The notes beneath the pieces are model-generated. The model was given only the letters and a program-made list of their open reading frames with translations, was not told the origin of the DNA and did no database searches. The position numbers were made by a program, and so were the translations under genes. This document shows positions 1 through 7,102 of a DNA stretch of 62,592 bases, piece after piece (the stretch's first letter is position 1; the number at the start of each line of letters is the position of its first letter). The stretch spans positions 1 to 62,592 of the forward strand of contig DBDK01000006.1 in assembly GCA_002293535.1 (NCBI GenBank). Reading direction: 5' to 3'. The stretch comes from Alistipes sp. UBA934. GTDB taxonomy: Bacteria > Bacteroidota > Bacteroidia > Bacteroidales > Rikenellaceae.

Positions 1-50
1 TAATATTATTTGCATTATGATAAACCGAAATCCGACCGGTAAAAAAGAAA

Positions 51-74
51 AAGGTCGCCCTTAAGGGCGACCTT
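51..74 (-). terminator. Intrinsic terminator after tRNA-Pro
   Basis: A perfect inverted repeat (AAGGTCGCCC, TTAA, GGGCGACCTT) is followed on the minus strand by a T-rich run (complement of positions 41-50). It lies just downstream of the tRNA-Pro 3' end and should end that transcript. Confidence 0.85.
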
Positions 75-84
75 ATCGTTGTTG

Positions 85-159
85 TCGGGGTGACTAGATT
101 CGAACTAGCGGCCACACGCCCCCCAGACGTGTACTCTAACCGGGCTGAGCTACACCCCG
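85..159 (-). tRNA. tRNA-Pro (anticodon GGG)
   Basis: On the minus strand a full cloverleaf folds: acceptor CGGGGTG/CACCCCG, anticodon stem CACGT/GCGTG with loop CTGGGGG (anticodon GGG), T stem GCTAG/CTAGT with loop TTCGAAT, discriminator A. CCA is not encoded. It has its own promoter upstream and a terminator downstream, so it is a single-gene unit. Confidence 0.95.
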
Positions 160-175
160 AACGGTTTTGAGACCG

Positions 176-207
176 CAAAGATAGTACAAGCCCGACTATA
201 ATGCAAA
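176..207 (-). promoter_or_regulatory. Bacteroidota-type promoter of tRNA-Pro
   Basis: On the minus strand a -33 TTTG (complement of 204-207) and a -7 TATCTTTG (complement of 176-183) are separated by 20 nt, matching the Bacteroidota sigma-ABfr consensus. The tRNA 5' end is 17 nt downstream of the -7 box. Confidence 0.8.
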
Positions 208-212
208 TTTAT

Positions 213-244
213 TTTGTAAAGTCAGGGAATTATTCATACTTTTG
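213..244 (+). promoter_or_regulatory. Promoter of lipoprotein/TRL genes
   Basis: TTTG at 213-216, 20 nt, then TACTTTTG at 237-244: a consensus Bacteroidota promoter, divergent from the tRNA-Pro promoter. The first ATG is at 278, so the leader would be about 30 nt. Confidence 0.75.
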
Positions 245-277
245 CCGTTGGTTACTTAAATTTTAAAAGAGAAGATT

Positions 278-667
278 ATGAAAGCTATGAAGTATTTGTT
301 GATGCTGGTTGCGATGGCAACATTGAGCGTGCTTGTTGTGGCTTGCGACAAGGACAAAGAAAAAGATGCCGGAAAAGCCGTTGCGGGCGATTATGGTGGA
401 ACGGTTCAGGAAATCGGCTACACTGAGACTTATCAGGCTTATGTAACCCTGACAAGGCGTTCGGAAAACGCAGTCTCCTTTCTGTTCGATTGTGATGCCA
501 TAGATCTCCATCCCGATGCCATCATATTGGATGTGGTCGGTAGCGATGGTTCCTATGCTCTCACCCACACCTCTAAGGCCATAACCGGCACCGTGATTAA
601 CGATCATCTGACCATAACGTTCAATATGGAAAGTGGTGAAACATATACATTTAGCGGTAAAAAATAG
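278..667 (+). CDS. Small hypothetical lipoprotein (129 aa)
   Basis: The N terminus is a lipoprotein signal peptide: charged start, hydrophobic stretch of about 17 residues, then lipobox VVAC with Cys at residue 23. The mature protein starts with a very charged, Lys/Asp-rich stretch typical of an exported Bacteroidota lipoprotein spacer. The rest, about 95 residues, is predicted mainly beta (pattern ...YGGTVQEIGY...AYVTLTR...). It resembles small calycin-like lipoproteins of Bacteroidales, but I do not recognise a defined family. It is first in a probable unit with the TRL-like gene 29 bp downstream. Function unknown. Confidence 0.8.
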   Translation: MKAMKYLLMLVAMATLSVLVVACDKDKEKDAGKAVAGDYGGTVQEIGYTETYQAYVTLTRRSENAVSFLFDCDAIDLHPDAIILDVVGSDGSYALTHTSKAITGTVINDHLTITFNMESGETYTFSGKK

Positions 668-696
668 TTTCTTCACCAATTAAAAATCTTTAAAAA

Positions 697-1020
697 ATGA
701 AAACAACGATCAAATTGCTCCTCGTGGCTGTAGCAGCTGCAGGATTGTCCAGCTGTGGTGCTGTAATGGCTACTCAGGCAGGTACTGGCGCTATCTACAC
801 CGATGTAAAGACTGGCGAACAGGTAACCTCCAATGCACTCGGCTCTAAAGTCGGAACTGCATCTGCCACAAATATTTTGGGTTTGGTTGCAATAGGAGAT
901 GCCTCGGTTGAAACTGCTGCAAAATCTGCCGGCATCACTAAGATCAGCCACGTGGACAGCGAGAAAAAAGGTATTCTGGGTGTTTATGGCACTTACAAAT
1001 TGTACGTTTACGGAGAATAA
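697..1020 (+). CDS. TRL-like family lipoprotein (107 aa)
   Basis: The signal peptide ends in lipobox LSSC (Cys about residue 20). The mature part has the TRL-like (tRNA-associated locus) pattern: a GA(I/V)YTDV segment, then GSKVGTAS, a hydrophobic NILGLVAIGDAS segment, AAKSAGITKI, VD, and a C-terminal ILGVYGTYKLYVYGE strand. TRL proteins were named for their frequent position beside tRNA genes, and a tRNA-Pro lies less than 1 kb upstream here. Biochemical role unknown; expected to be anchored in the cell envelope. Confidence 0.8.
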   Translation: MKTTIKLLLVAVAAAGLSSCGAVMATQAGTGAIYTDVKTGEQVTSNALGSKVGTASATNILGLVAIGDASVETAAKSAGITKISHVDSEKKGILGVYGTYKLYVYGE

Positions 1021-1075
1021 TCCACTCACAGGTAAAAGGGGAAGGGGGCATCAGATTTGGTGCACCCTTCTTATT

Positions 1076-1588
1076 ATGTTGTGTACCTGCCTTACGGTAT
1101 CGGCTCAAAATCTAAAGAATTTTTACAGGCAGGCCCCACACGCCGAGGGGGCGTTGTATTTTGTTCTCCCGCAGCAGATGTCTGAGGCGAAATCGCAGAA
1201 CGGTATGTTGTGCGAGTCATTGTCGTATGACTACACCTATTTAGACTCGCGGGACTCGGTCACATTGCTCTTAACGCTGACTACCAAAGAAATATTCCGG
1301 GCCGACTCACTGCAGATAGAGACCCCATCGGGGCAGAGTAGAAAATATGGTGTGCAAACTCTGTACTATAACCCTGTTAAAAACTGTTGGGAGTGCCGTA
1401 TACGTACTGTTATACCCTATAAGGAGTGGGAGGCTATGTACCACTCTGTCGAGCCGTTCGCTCTGGTGTTTTCTTCGGCCGAGAGTGAGGAGAGGCTCCG
1501 TTTTTCGGACAAACCCTCAAAATGGGAGAAGATCCGCTCCCGGTACGTCCACTTGCAGGATCTGATTCGGTTGAATAAAAAGCCGTAA
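1076..1588 (+). CDS. Hypothetical exported protein (170 aa)
   Basis: The frame stays open upstream inside the TRL gene, but the first ATG after that gene is at 1076 and gives a short signal-like start (MLCTCLTVSAQ). An ATT codon seven codons upstream would give a longer hydrophobic signal, and a purine-rich stretch sits before it, so the true start could be there. The mature protein has no recognised domain. Its order (FYRQAPHAEGALYFVLP..., repeated YDYTYLDSRDSVTLLLTL-like strands) suggests an all-beta periplasmic protein. It ends 9 bp before the binding-protein gene and is probably co-transcribed with it. Confidence 0.65.
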   Translation: MLCTCLTVSAQNLKNFYRQAPHAEGALYFVLPQQMSEAKSQNGMLCESLSYDYTYLDSRDSVTLLLTLTTKEIFRADSLQIETPSGQSRKYGVQTLYYNPVKNCWECRIRTVIPYKEWEAMYHSVEPFALVFSSAESEERLRFSDKPSKWEKIRSRYVHLQDLIRLNKKP

Positions 1589-1597
1589 AGGCAATCT

Positions 1598-2458
1598 TTG
1601 AAAAACTATCTCTTAATTATCTTACTATTGCTGGTTCTCGGCTGCCGCGGCCGGCAGGCATCGGAGGACGAAGAACCCGCGGAGCGCATTATTTGTCTCT
1701 CCACGAGCCACGTGGCGTTCCTGACCGAACTGGGCGAAGCCGATCGGATCGTAGATTATCAGCGAACCATCGATCTGGAGCGAATATTGAGCCTGAAGCC
1801 CGATTTGGTATTAGTAAGTTGGTCTGAAGAGGGGGCACGACTAAGGCAAATGGGCCTCAGATGTGAGGTAGTCGAGGAGTGGCTGGAAACGACGCCTTTG
1901 GGCAGGGCGGAGTGGATCGTCAGGATCGCTGAATTTTGTGGTGTACGTGAAAAGGGCGAAGAACGTTTTGCCGAAATCTCGCGTGCATACAACGAACTTG
2001 CCGCCCAAGTGGCGAGCCGTACCCAAAAGCGTCCGCGTGTTATGTTGAATGCACCCTATCGCGATGTCTGGTATGTGCCTGGAGACGATAACTATATGGT
2101 GCGACTTATAGAGGATGCCGGCGGAGAATGGATTTTCAGCAGGCCGGGTAGTGAGAGCTATCCAATTGATATCGAGCAGGCTTGGCTGGCAATGCAGGAG
2201 GCAGACGTGTGGCTGAATACGAATGATTATGATTCGCTGACGGCGCTTTTGGTCGATAATTCGCGCTTTAAAGAGACGCGGCCAGTGCTCGCAGGGCAGG
2301 TCTTCAACAACAACGCGCGTGTGACACCACAGGGGGGCAGCGATTTTTGGGAATCGGGTGTTGTGCGTCCCGATCGCATATTGCGCGACCTTGTGCAGAT
2401 TTTGCATCCCGGAAACCTTGCTTCCGATACATTATATTATTATAGACGGCTTCAATGA
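1598..2458 (+). CDS. ABC importer substrate-binding lipoprotein, BtuF/FecB-like (286 aa)
   Basis: A lipoprotein signal with lipobox LVLGC precedes a helical-backbone type III periplasmic binding fold: ERIICLSTSHVAFLTELGEADRIV in lobe 1, then the LKPDLVLVS strand, then a C-terminal lobe ending in an ILRDLVQILHPG helix. This is the cobalamin/siderophore/haem binding-protein family. The only start consistent with the signal peptide is TTG. The stop overlaps the permease start by 4 bp (ATGA), so the two are coupled. Ligand is uncertain: no TonB receptor gene is adjacent and I saw no cobalamin riboswitch upstream. Confidence 0.85.
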   Translation: MKNYLLIILLLLVLGCRGRQASEDEEPAERIICLSTSHVAFLTELGEADRIVDYQRTIDLERILSLKPDLVLVSWSEEGARLRQMGLRCEVVEEWLETTPLGRAEWIVRIAEFCGVREKGEERFAEISRAYNELAAQVASRTQKRPRVMLNAPYRDVWYVPGDDNYMVRLIEDAGGEWIFSRPGSESYPIDIEQAWLAMQEADVWLNTNDYDSLTALLVDNSRFKETRPVLAGQVFNNNARVTPQGGSDFWESGVVRPDRILRDLVQILHPGNLASDTLYYYRRLQ

Positions 2459-3420
2459 GAAAGTTGTTCATCCTTTCGGCACTTGCTGTGGCTGTGCTTT
2501 TCGGGCTCGATTTATTGGTCGGGTCGGTGAGACTTAGTGGGTTGGGCGATGTTGCAAGGATTATCGTATTGGAGTTCCGGCTGCCTAAGGCTATAGTTGC
2601 AGTGCTGGCTGGGGCTGCTCTGGGGGCGAGCGGCCTTCAGATGCAGACACTGTTTCGAAATCCCTTGGCGGGGCCTTATGTATTGGGTATCAGTTCGGGA
2701 GCCAGTCTGGGGGTGGCATTGTTCCTGCTGGGGGCGCCGCTTTTGGGTATCAGCGCAGCTATGCAAAACATTGGCATCGTGGGTGTGGCCTGGATCGGAG
2801 CGGGATTGATCTTTCTGCTTATTATGGCTGTCAGTCAGCGTATTAAGGATATTTTGGCCATACTTATAATAGGTATGATGCTGGGCAGCGTGGCTGGGGC
2901 TGTGGTAGAGGTATTGCAGTACTTTAGCGCCGAGGGGGCGGTCAAGTCGTTCGTTGTATGGACAATGGGTTCGCTGGGCGGTGTTACGACCGGACAGTTG
3001 GTAATTCTTACGCCGGTTGTGCTTGCTGCGTTGGCAGGATCATTGGTCTTGGTTAAGCCGCTTGATATCTTGATGTTAGGCGAGGAGTATGCACGCACGA
3101 TGGGTGTGAATGTAAAACTGACGCGCGCGCTGGTTTTTGTGAACACCACATTACTTGCTGGCACGCTGACGGCTTTTTGTGGCCCGATTGGTTTTCTCGG
3201 ATTGGCCATTCCGCATATTGCGCGGATATTGTCGGGCGAAGCAAGCCATCGTGTTTTGATGCCCGCGTCGATGATCTTAGGCGCCGCAGTGATGCTTGGG
3301 TGCGATGTTTTGTCGAGCTCGGTTGGTCGCACTCCGCTGCCTATCAACACTATAACTGCGCTTGTGGGCATTCCTGTGATAATTTTGGTAGTGGTGCGTG
3401 GAGGGCGCAAAATATGGTAA
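2455..3420 (+). CDS. FecCD/BtuC-family ABC permease (321 aa)
   Basis: A polytopic membrane protein with the FecCD signature: an FRLPK motif, then AGAALGASGLQMQTLFRNPLAGPYVLGISSG at about residues 50-80, and the C-terminal CGPIGFLGLAIPHIARIL segment that forms the coupling interface with the ATPase. About nine to ten hydrophobic segments are visible and the length is normal. It forms the inner-membrane channel for the upstream binding protein and overlaps both neighbours by a few bases. Confidence 0.92.
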   Translation: MRKLFILSALAVAVLFGLDLLVGSVRLSGLGDVARIIVLEFRLPKAIVAVLAGAALGASGLQMQTLFRNPLAGPYVLGISSGASLGVALFLLGAPLLGISAAMQNIGIVGVAWIGAGLIFLLIMAVSQRIKDILAILIIGMMLGSVAGAVVEVLQYFSAEGAVKSFVVWTMGSLGGVTTGQLVILTPVVLAALAGSLVLVKPLDILMLGEEYARTMGVNVKLTRALVFVNTTLLAGTLTAFCGPIGFLGLAIPHIARILSGEASHRVLMPASMILGAAVMLGCDVLSSSVGRTPLPINTITALVGIPVIILVVVRGGRKIW

Positions 3421-4028
3421 CATTACGCGACTTGACGATCGGATATGGGTCGCGAATGCTCGCTTCCAATTTGAACGCAACCTTTACAAAAGGCACGCTG
3501 AATGCCATCGTCGGGCGAAACGGTTCGGGTAAGAGTACGCTACTAAGGGTGACGGCCGGATTGGCGAAGCCACTTGCGGGAGAGGTGCTTATAGCAGGCG
3601 ATGGCAGCCTGGAACGGCGTGTGAGCCTTGTCTCCACCGAACGTGTTCGGGCGCTGAATTTGCGTGTTCGTGATCTGGTCTCCTTGGGGCGAGCGCCTTA
3701 TACGGGTTGGGCCGGACGCCTGACAGAGCAAGATCACGATTCCATCGACACAGCACTTAAACTTGTGGGGATGAGCTCATTTACCGATAAATATATTGAC
3801 ACGCTCAGCGATGGCGAGGCCCAGCGGGTTATGATTGCGCGCGCGTTGGCTCAGGATACTCCCGTGATGTTGCTCGACGAACCGACCGCTTTTCTGGATT
3901 ACCACAGTCGCCGCGAGATAGTGGAGCTGCTGGTGAATTTAGCTCAGGAGCAGGGCAAAACTATAATTTTTTCCTCCCACGAACTCGACCTGGTGGAGGA
4001 GTTTGCCGACAAAGTGATTAAATTATAG
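3414..4028 (+). CDS. ABC importer ATPase, BtuD/FepC-like, short (204 aa)
   Basis: The start is the ATG overlapping the permease stop; the longer open frame upstream lies inside the permease gene. Walker A GRNGSGKST (residues 34-42), signature LSDGEAQ (131-137), Walker B VMLLDEPT (151-158) and H-loop His189 are all present. At 204 aa it is shorter than the usual 250 or more of this family, because the chain ends soon after the H-loop helix. The Q-loop position reads LVSTER and I see no clear Gln there. It energises the 1598-4028 importer. Confidence 0.9.
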   Translation: MVTLRDLTIGYGSRMLASNLNATFTKGTLNAIVGRNGSGKSTLLRVTAGLAKPLAGEVLIAGDGSLERRVSLVSTERVRALNLRVRDLVSLGRAPYTGWAGRLTEQDHDSIDTALKLVGMSSFTDKYIDTLSDGEAQRVMIARALAQDTPVMLLDEPTAFLDYHSRREIVELLVNLAQEQGKTIIFSSHELDLVEEFADKVIKL

Positions 4029-4035
4029 GAAATTT

Positions 4036-4066
4036 TTTGCACAACAAAAAAATATATCTATCTTTG
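4036..4066 (+). promoter_or_regulatory. Promoter of tRNA-Glu / rpsT region
   Basis: TTTG at 4036-4039, 19 nt, then TATCTTTG at 4059-4066: a consensus Bacteroidota promoter starting transcription just upstream of tRNA-Glu at 4080. Confidence 0.8.
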
Positions 4067-4079
4067 TCGCTCTAAATTT

Positions 4080-4151
4080 GGCCCATTCGTCTATCGGTTA
4101 GGACGCAAGATTTTCATTCTTGAAAGAGGAGTTCGATTCTCCTATGGGCTA
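4080..4151 (+). tRNA. tRNA-Glu (anticodon TTC)
   Basis: Cloverleaf: acceptor GGCCCAT/ATGGGCT, anticodon stem and loop ...AGA TTTTCAT TCT... with anticodon TTC, T arm GGAG TTCGATT CTCC. CCA is not encoded. It lies 60 bp upstream of rpsT and may share its transcript. Confidence 0.93.
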
Positions 4152-4180
4152 CAGGGTGCCAACGAAAGGGCACCCTGTAG
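4149..4180 (+). other. Strong hairpin between tRNA-Glu and rpsT
   Basis: CTACAGGGTGCC (4149-4160) pairs perfectly with GGCACCCTGTAG (4169-4180) across an 8-nt loop. No T-run follows, so it is not a canonical terminator. It begins inside the tRNA acceptor end and could be a processing or attenuation structure in the rpsT leader. Confidence 0.6.
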
Positions 4181-4211
4181 TAACTGGGGAGGCAAACAAA
4201 GCAAACAAAAT

Positions 4212-4463
4212 ATGGCAAACCACAAGTCATCACTCAAAAGGATCCGTCAGATCGCAACAAGGCGTTTGAGGAATCGTTACTACCACAAGACCACGCGCAA
4301 CGCCGTCAAGGCCCTGCGCAATACCTCCGACAAAGCCGCCGCCGAAGCTCTGCTTCCGAAGGTTACGGCTATGCTTGACAAACTTGCCGGCTCAAACGTG
4401 ATCCACAAAAACAAAGCCGGCAACCTGAAAAGCTCTCTGCAGCAGCACGTAAACGCGCTGTAA
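4212..4463 (+). CDS. rpsT: 30S ribosomal protein S20 (83 aa)
   Basis: Begins MANHKSSLKRIRQ, the S20 N terminus, and is rich in Lys/Arg with the alpha-helical hairpin pattern of the family (NAVKALRNTSDKAAAEALLPKVTAMLDKLA, then VIHKNKAGNLKSSL). The length is normal. It is a primary 16S-binding protein of the 30S subunit. It sits between tRNA-Glu and tRNA-His, so it may be transcribed together with them. Confidence 0.97.
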   Translation: MANHKSSLKRIRQIATRRLRNRYYHKTTRNAVKALRNTSDKAAAEALLPKVTAMLDKLAGSNVIHKNKAGNLKSSLQQHVNAL

Positions 4464-4495
4464 TCTACCGATGGGCGCCCGGTCGCCTGAAATAT

Positions 4496-4570
<75 letters not shown>

Positions 4571-4573
4571 CCA

Positions 4574-4605
4574 AGGGGCCTTGTGAAGGGCCCCTCGTTG
4601 TGTTT
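4574..4605 (+). terminator. Terminator after tRNA-His
   Basis: AGGGGCC (4574-4580) pairs with GGCCCCT (4589-4595) across an 8-nt loop, followed by a T-rich tail CGTTGTGTTTT. It separates the tRNA/rpsT unit from groES. Confidence 0.75.
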
Positions 4606-4645
4606 TAAACATAATAAACCTGTAAACTATATCGTTAATATCGTT

Positions 4646-4918
4646 ATGAAAATCAAACCATTGGCAGACAGGGTACTAATTAAGCCCAATGCTGCCGAAG
4701 AAAAAACAGCAGGCGGACTCTTCATACCTGAAACCGCAAAGGAGAAACCCCTCGCAGGAACCGTTGTGGCGGCAGGCCCCGGTACGGACGAGGTGAAAAT
4801 GGAGGTCAAAGCGGGTGACAAGGTGCTCTATGGCAAATATGCCGGCACCGAGATCACCCACGATGGCGAAACCTACCTCATTATGAAACAAAACGACGTA
4901 ATGGCAATTTTAGGCTAA
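4646..4918 (+). CDS. groES: Co-chaperonin GroES (90 aa)
   Basis: Starts MKIKPLADRVLIKP, with the mobile loop EEKTAGGLFIPETAKEKP and the C-terminal dome region EITHDGETYLIMKQNDVMAIL: a full-length Cpn10. It caps the GroEL cavity as a heptamer. The open frame extends upstream through tRNA-His, but this ATG gives the normal N terminus. groEL follows after 6 bp. I see neither a CIRCE inverted repeat nor a clear TAnnTTTG box in the 45-bp leader. Confidence 0.97.
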   Translation: MKIKPLADRVLIKPNAAEEKTAGGLFIPETAKEKPLAGTVVAAGPGTDEVKMEVKAGDKVLYGKYAGTEITHDGETYLIMKQNDVMAILG

Positions 4919-4924
4919 ACTATT

Positions 4925-6559
4925 ATGGCAAAGGAAATTAAATACAATACCGAGGCGCGCGAACTTCTCAAGGAGGGTGTCGATGCGCTCAGCAATGCTG
5001 TCAAGGTCACGCTCGGCCCCAAAGGTCGCAACGTGATCATCGACAAGAAATATGGTGCACCCCAGATCACCAAGGACGGTGTGACGGTAGCCAAGGAGAT
5101 CGAACTCGACTGCCCGTTCGCCAATATGGGCGCCCAGATGGTCAAGGAGGTCGCTTCACGTACCAACGACGACGCGGGTGACGGCACGACCACGGCAACT
5201 GTTTTGGCTCAGGCAATTATCGGCGTTGGTATCAAAAATGTCACTGCCGGTGCTAACCCTATGGATCTTAAGCGCGGTATCGACAAGGCCGTTCGTGCAG
5301 TGGTCGATTCGCTGGCCAAACAGAGCAAAAAGGTCGGCAACGACATAGAAAAAATCAAGCAGGTCGCTACCTCTTCTGCCAACAACGATGAAGCGATCGG
5401 TGCTCTGATCGCCGAAGCTATGGGCAAGGTGAACAAGGAGGGCGTCATCACAGTCGAAGAAGCCAAAGGTACAGACACATACGTGGACGTCGTGGAGGGT
5501 ATGCAGTTTGACCGCGGCTATATTTCGGCTTACTTTATGACCGATTCCGAAAAGATGGAGGCCGTGATGGAGAAGCCTTATATCCTGATTACGGACAAGA
5601 AAATCTCGACCCTCAAGGAGATTATGGGCGTTCTGGAACCCATCGCTCAACAGGGCCGCGCGCTTGTTATCATCGCTGAAGATGTAGATGGCGAGGCGCT
5701 TGCGACGATGGTTGTGAACAAACTCCGTGGCACTCTTAAGATCGCTGCCGTTAAGGCTCCGGGCTTTGGCGACCGCCGCAAGGAGATGTTGCAGGACATT
5801 GCTACGCTTACAGGTGGCACGGTCATCTCGGAAGACACCGGCTTTGTGCTCGATCAGGCCACACTCGAACAACTTGGCACAGCCGATAAGGTGGTTATCA
5901 ACAAGGAGAACACCACGGTGGTGAACGGAGGTGGTAAGAAGCCAGCCATCACTGCTCGCATTGCTCAGATCCGCAAGCAGATTGAACAAACCACATCGGA
6001 TTACGACCGCGAAAAACTTCAGGAACGTCTGGCCAAACTGGCTGGCGGGGTGGCTGTTTTGTACGTTGGCGCCGTGACCGAAGTGGAGATGAAAGAGAAG
6101 AAAGACCGCGTGGACGATGCTCTGGCGGCGACGCGTGCGGCTGTCGAAGAGGGAATTATCCCTGGTGGCGGTGTGGCATACATTCGTGCGATCGAGGTGC
6201 TTGACAAGATGAAAGGCGACAACGAGGACGAAACTACCGGTATCGCTATCGTGCGTCGTGCTATCGAAGAGCCTCTGCGTCAGATCGTTGCCAATGCCGG
6301 CGGCGAAGGTTCGGTTGTTGTGAACAAGGTTCGCGAGGGCAAGGGTTCGTTTGGTTACAATGCCCGTTTCGAAAAGTACGAAGACCTGTTCGCAGCCGGT
6401 ATCATCGACCCCACCAAGGTTGCGCGTGTGGCACTTGAAAACGCCGCATCAGTCGCCTCGATGTTCCTCACTACCGAGTGTGTGTTGGCGGACAAGAAAG
6501 AGGATACTCCCGCGATGCCAGGCCCGGCAGGTATGGGCGGCGGAATGGGAATGATGTAG
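4925..6559 (+). CDS. groEL: Chaperonin GroEL (544 aa)
   Basis: Full-length Hsp60. It has the N-terminal VTLGPKGRNVIIDKKYGAP segment, the ATP-binding DDAGDGTTTATVLAQ motif near residue 85, the apical domain with GFGDRRKEMLQDIA, the C-terminal equatorial region, and the GGMGMM tail typical of GroEL. It forms the double-ring folding chamber with GroES. The gene is followed directly by an interspersed repeat copy and a strong bidirectional terminator. Confidence 0.98.
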   Translation: MAKEIKYNTEARELLKEGVDALSNAVKVTLGPKGRNVIIDKKYGAPQITKDGVTVAKEIELDCPFANMGAQMVKEVASRTNDDAGDGTTTATVLAQAIIGVGIKNVTAGANPMDLKRGIDKAVRAVVDSLAKQSKKVGNDIEKIKQVATSSANNDEAIGALIAEAMGKVNKEGVITVEEAKGTDTYVDVVEGMQFDRGYISAYFMTDSEKMEAVMEKPYILITDKKISTLKEIMGVLEPIAQQGRALVIIAEDVDGEALATMVVNKLRGTLKIAAVKAPGFGDRRKEMLQDIATLTGGTVISEDTGFVLDQATLEQLGTADKVVINKENTTVVNGGGKKPAITARIAQIRKQIEQTTSDYDREKLQERLAKLAGGVAVLYVGAVTEVEMKEKKDRVDDALAATRAAVEEGIIPGGGVAYIRAIEVLDKMKGDNEDETTGIAIVRRAIEEPLRQIVANAGGEGSVVVNKVREGKGSFGYNARFEKYEDLFAAGIIDPTKVARVALENAASVASMFLTTECVLADKKEDTPAMPGPAGMGGGMGMM

Positions 6560-6600
6560 TGGCAACGGCCAACAGCGGCCGGAATGCCGGCAGTGATTAA
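6560..6600 (+). repeat. Interspersed palindromic repeat, copy A (long form)
   Basis: Begins immediately after the groEL stop TAG. It has a first half TGGCAACGGCCA and a second half GCCGGAATGCCGGCAGTGAT whose ends pair (GCCGG/CCGGC). It shares both halves with copy B (8668-8709) and the second half with copies C, D and E. Confidence 0.75.
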
Positions 6601-6602
6601 AT

Positions 6603-6635
6603 AGAAAAGACCCGATTTCTTGTCGGGTCTTTTCT
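6603..6635. terminator. Bidirectional terminator between groEL and rnhA
   Basis: AGAAAAGACCCGA (6603-6615) pairs perfectly with TCGGGTCTTTTCT (6623-6635) around a 7-nt loop. T-runs lie on both strands, so it can end groEL on plus and rnhA on minus. The rnhA stop codon (complement of 6634-6636) overlaps the edge of the stem. Confidence 0.9.
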
Positions 6636-7101
6636 ATTTTTCATATCCGCTATCTTCCAGTAGATTGGGTCCTTCGGCTGCGGCAACTGCCAACTCGTCG
6701 CAGCGTTCGTTTTCGGGGATGGATGTGTGGCCTTTAATCCACACGAAGCTCACCTTATGGCGTCGATACACCTTCAGAAATCTTATCCACAGATCGGGGT
6801 TTTTCTTGCTGGCAAAGCGTTTGCGCTCCCAGCCAAAGACCCACTCTTGCTCGACGGCATCGACCACATAGCGCGAGTCGGAGTAAATCGTAACCTCTTG
6901 TCCGTCATTCTTAAGCGCTTCGAGCCCCACGATAACTGCCATCAGTTCCATTCGGTTATTGGTCGTCAGGCGGTATCCGGCGCTCAGTTCTTTGCGATGC
7001 ATCGCCCGTCCGCCAGCAGGTGCCAGCAACACAACCCCGTAGCCTCCTCGGCCGGGATTCCCTTTTGCCGCTCCGTCGGTATAGATCGTTACTTTCGCCA
7101 A
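6634..7101 (-). CDS. rnhA: Ribonuclease HI (155 aa)
   Basis: Cleaves RNA in RNA-DNA hybrids (R-loops, primers). The four carboxylates of the active site are visible: Asp9 (YTDGA), Glu52 (RMELMA), Asp75 (YSDS) and Asp135 (ERCDELA), plus His125 in the flexible loop (IKGHTS). The basic handle region FGWERKRFASKKN is present, so it is the E. coli-like type. The start is TTG, one base after the rny stop codon, which puts rnhA last in the rny operon. Confidence 0.95.
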   Translation of the reverse strand: MAKVTIYTDGAAKGNPGRGGYGVVLLAPAGGRAMHRKELSAGYRLTTNNRMELMAVIVGLEALKNDGQEVTIYSDSRYVVDAVEQEWVFGWERKRFASKKNPDLWIRFLKVYRRHKVSFVWIKGHTSIPENERCDELAVAAAEGPNLLEDSGYEK

Positions 7102-7102
7102 A

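Noticed and set aside
263..679. Minus-strand 138-aa frame opposite the first lipoprotein
   Set aside because: It runs through the promoter region; the plus-strand frame has a proper signal peptide and promoter.
1021..1600. Cobalamin riboswitch upstream of the BtuF-like gene
   Set aside because: No B12-box-like conserved core, and the interval is occupied by a gene.
4149..4180. Intrinsic terminator after tRNA-Glu
   Set aside because: The stem is strong but no T-run follows, so it is listed only as a hairpin.
4600..4645. CIRCE-type heat-shock operator upstream of groES
   Set aside because: No TTAGCACTC inverted repeat is present in the leader.
5156..5989. 277-aa open frame on the minus strand inside groEL
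   Set aside because: It is a shadow of the strongly biased groEL codons; groEL is full length and conserved, and the minus frame has no recognisable domain or promoter.
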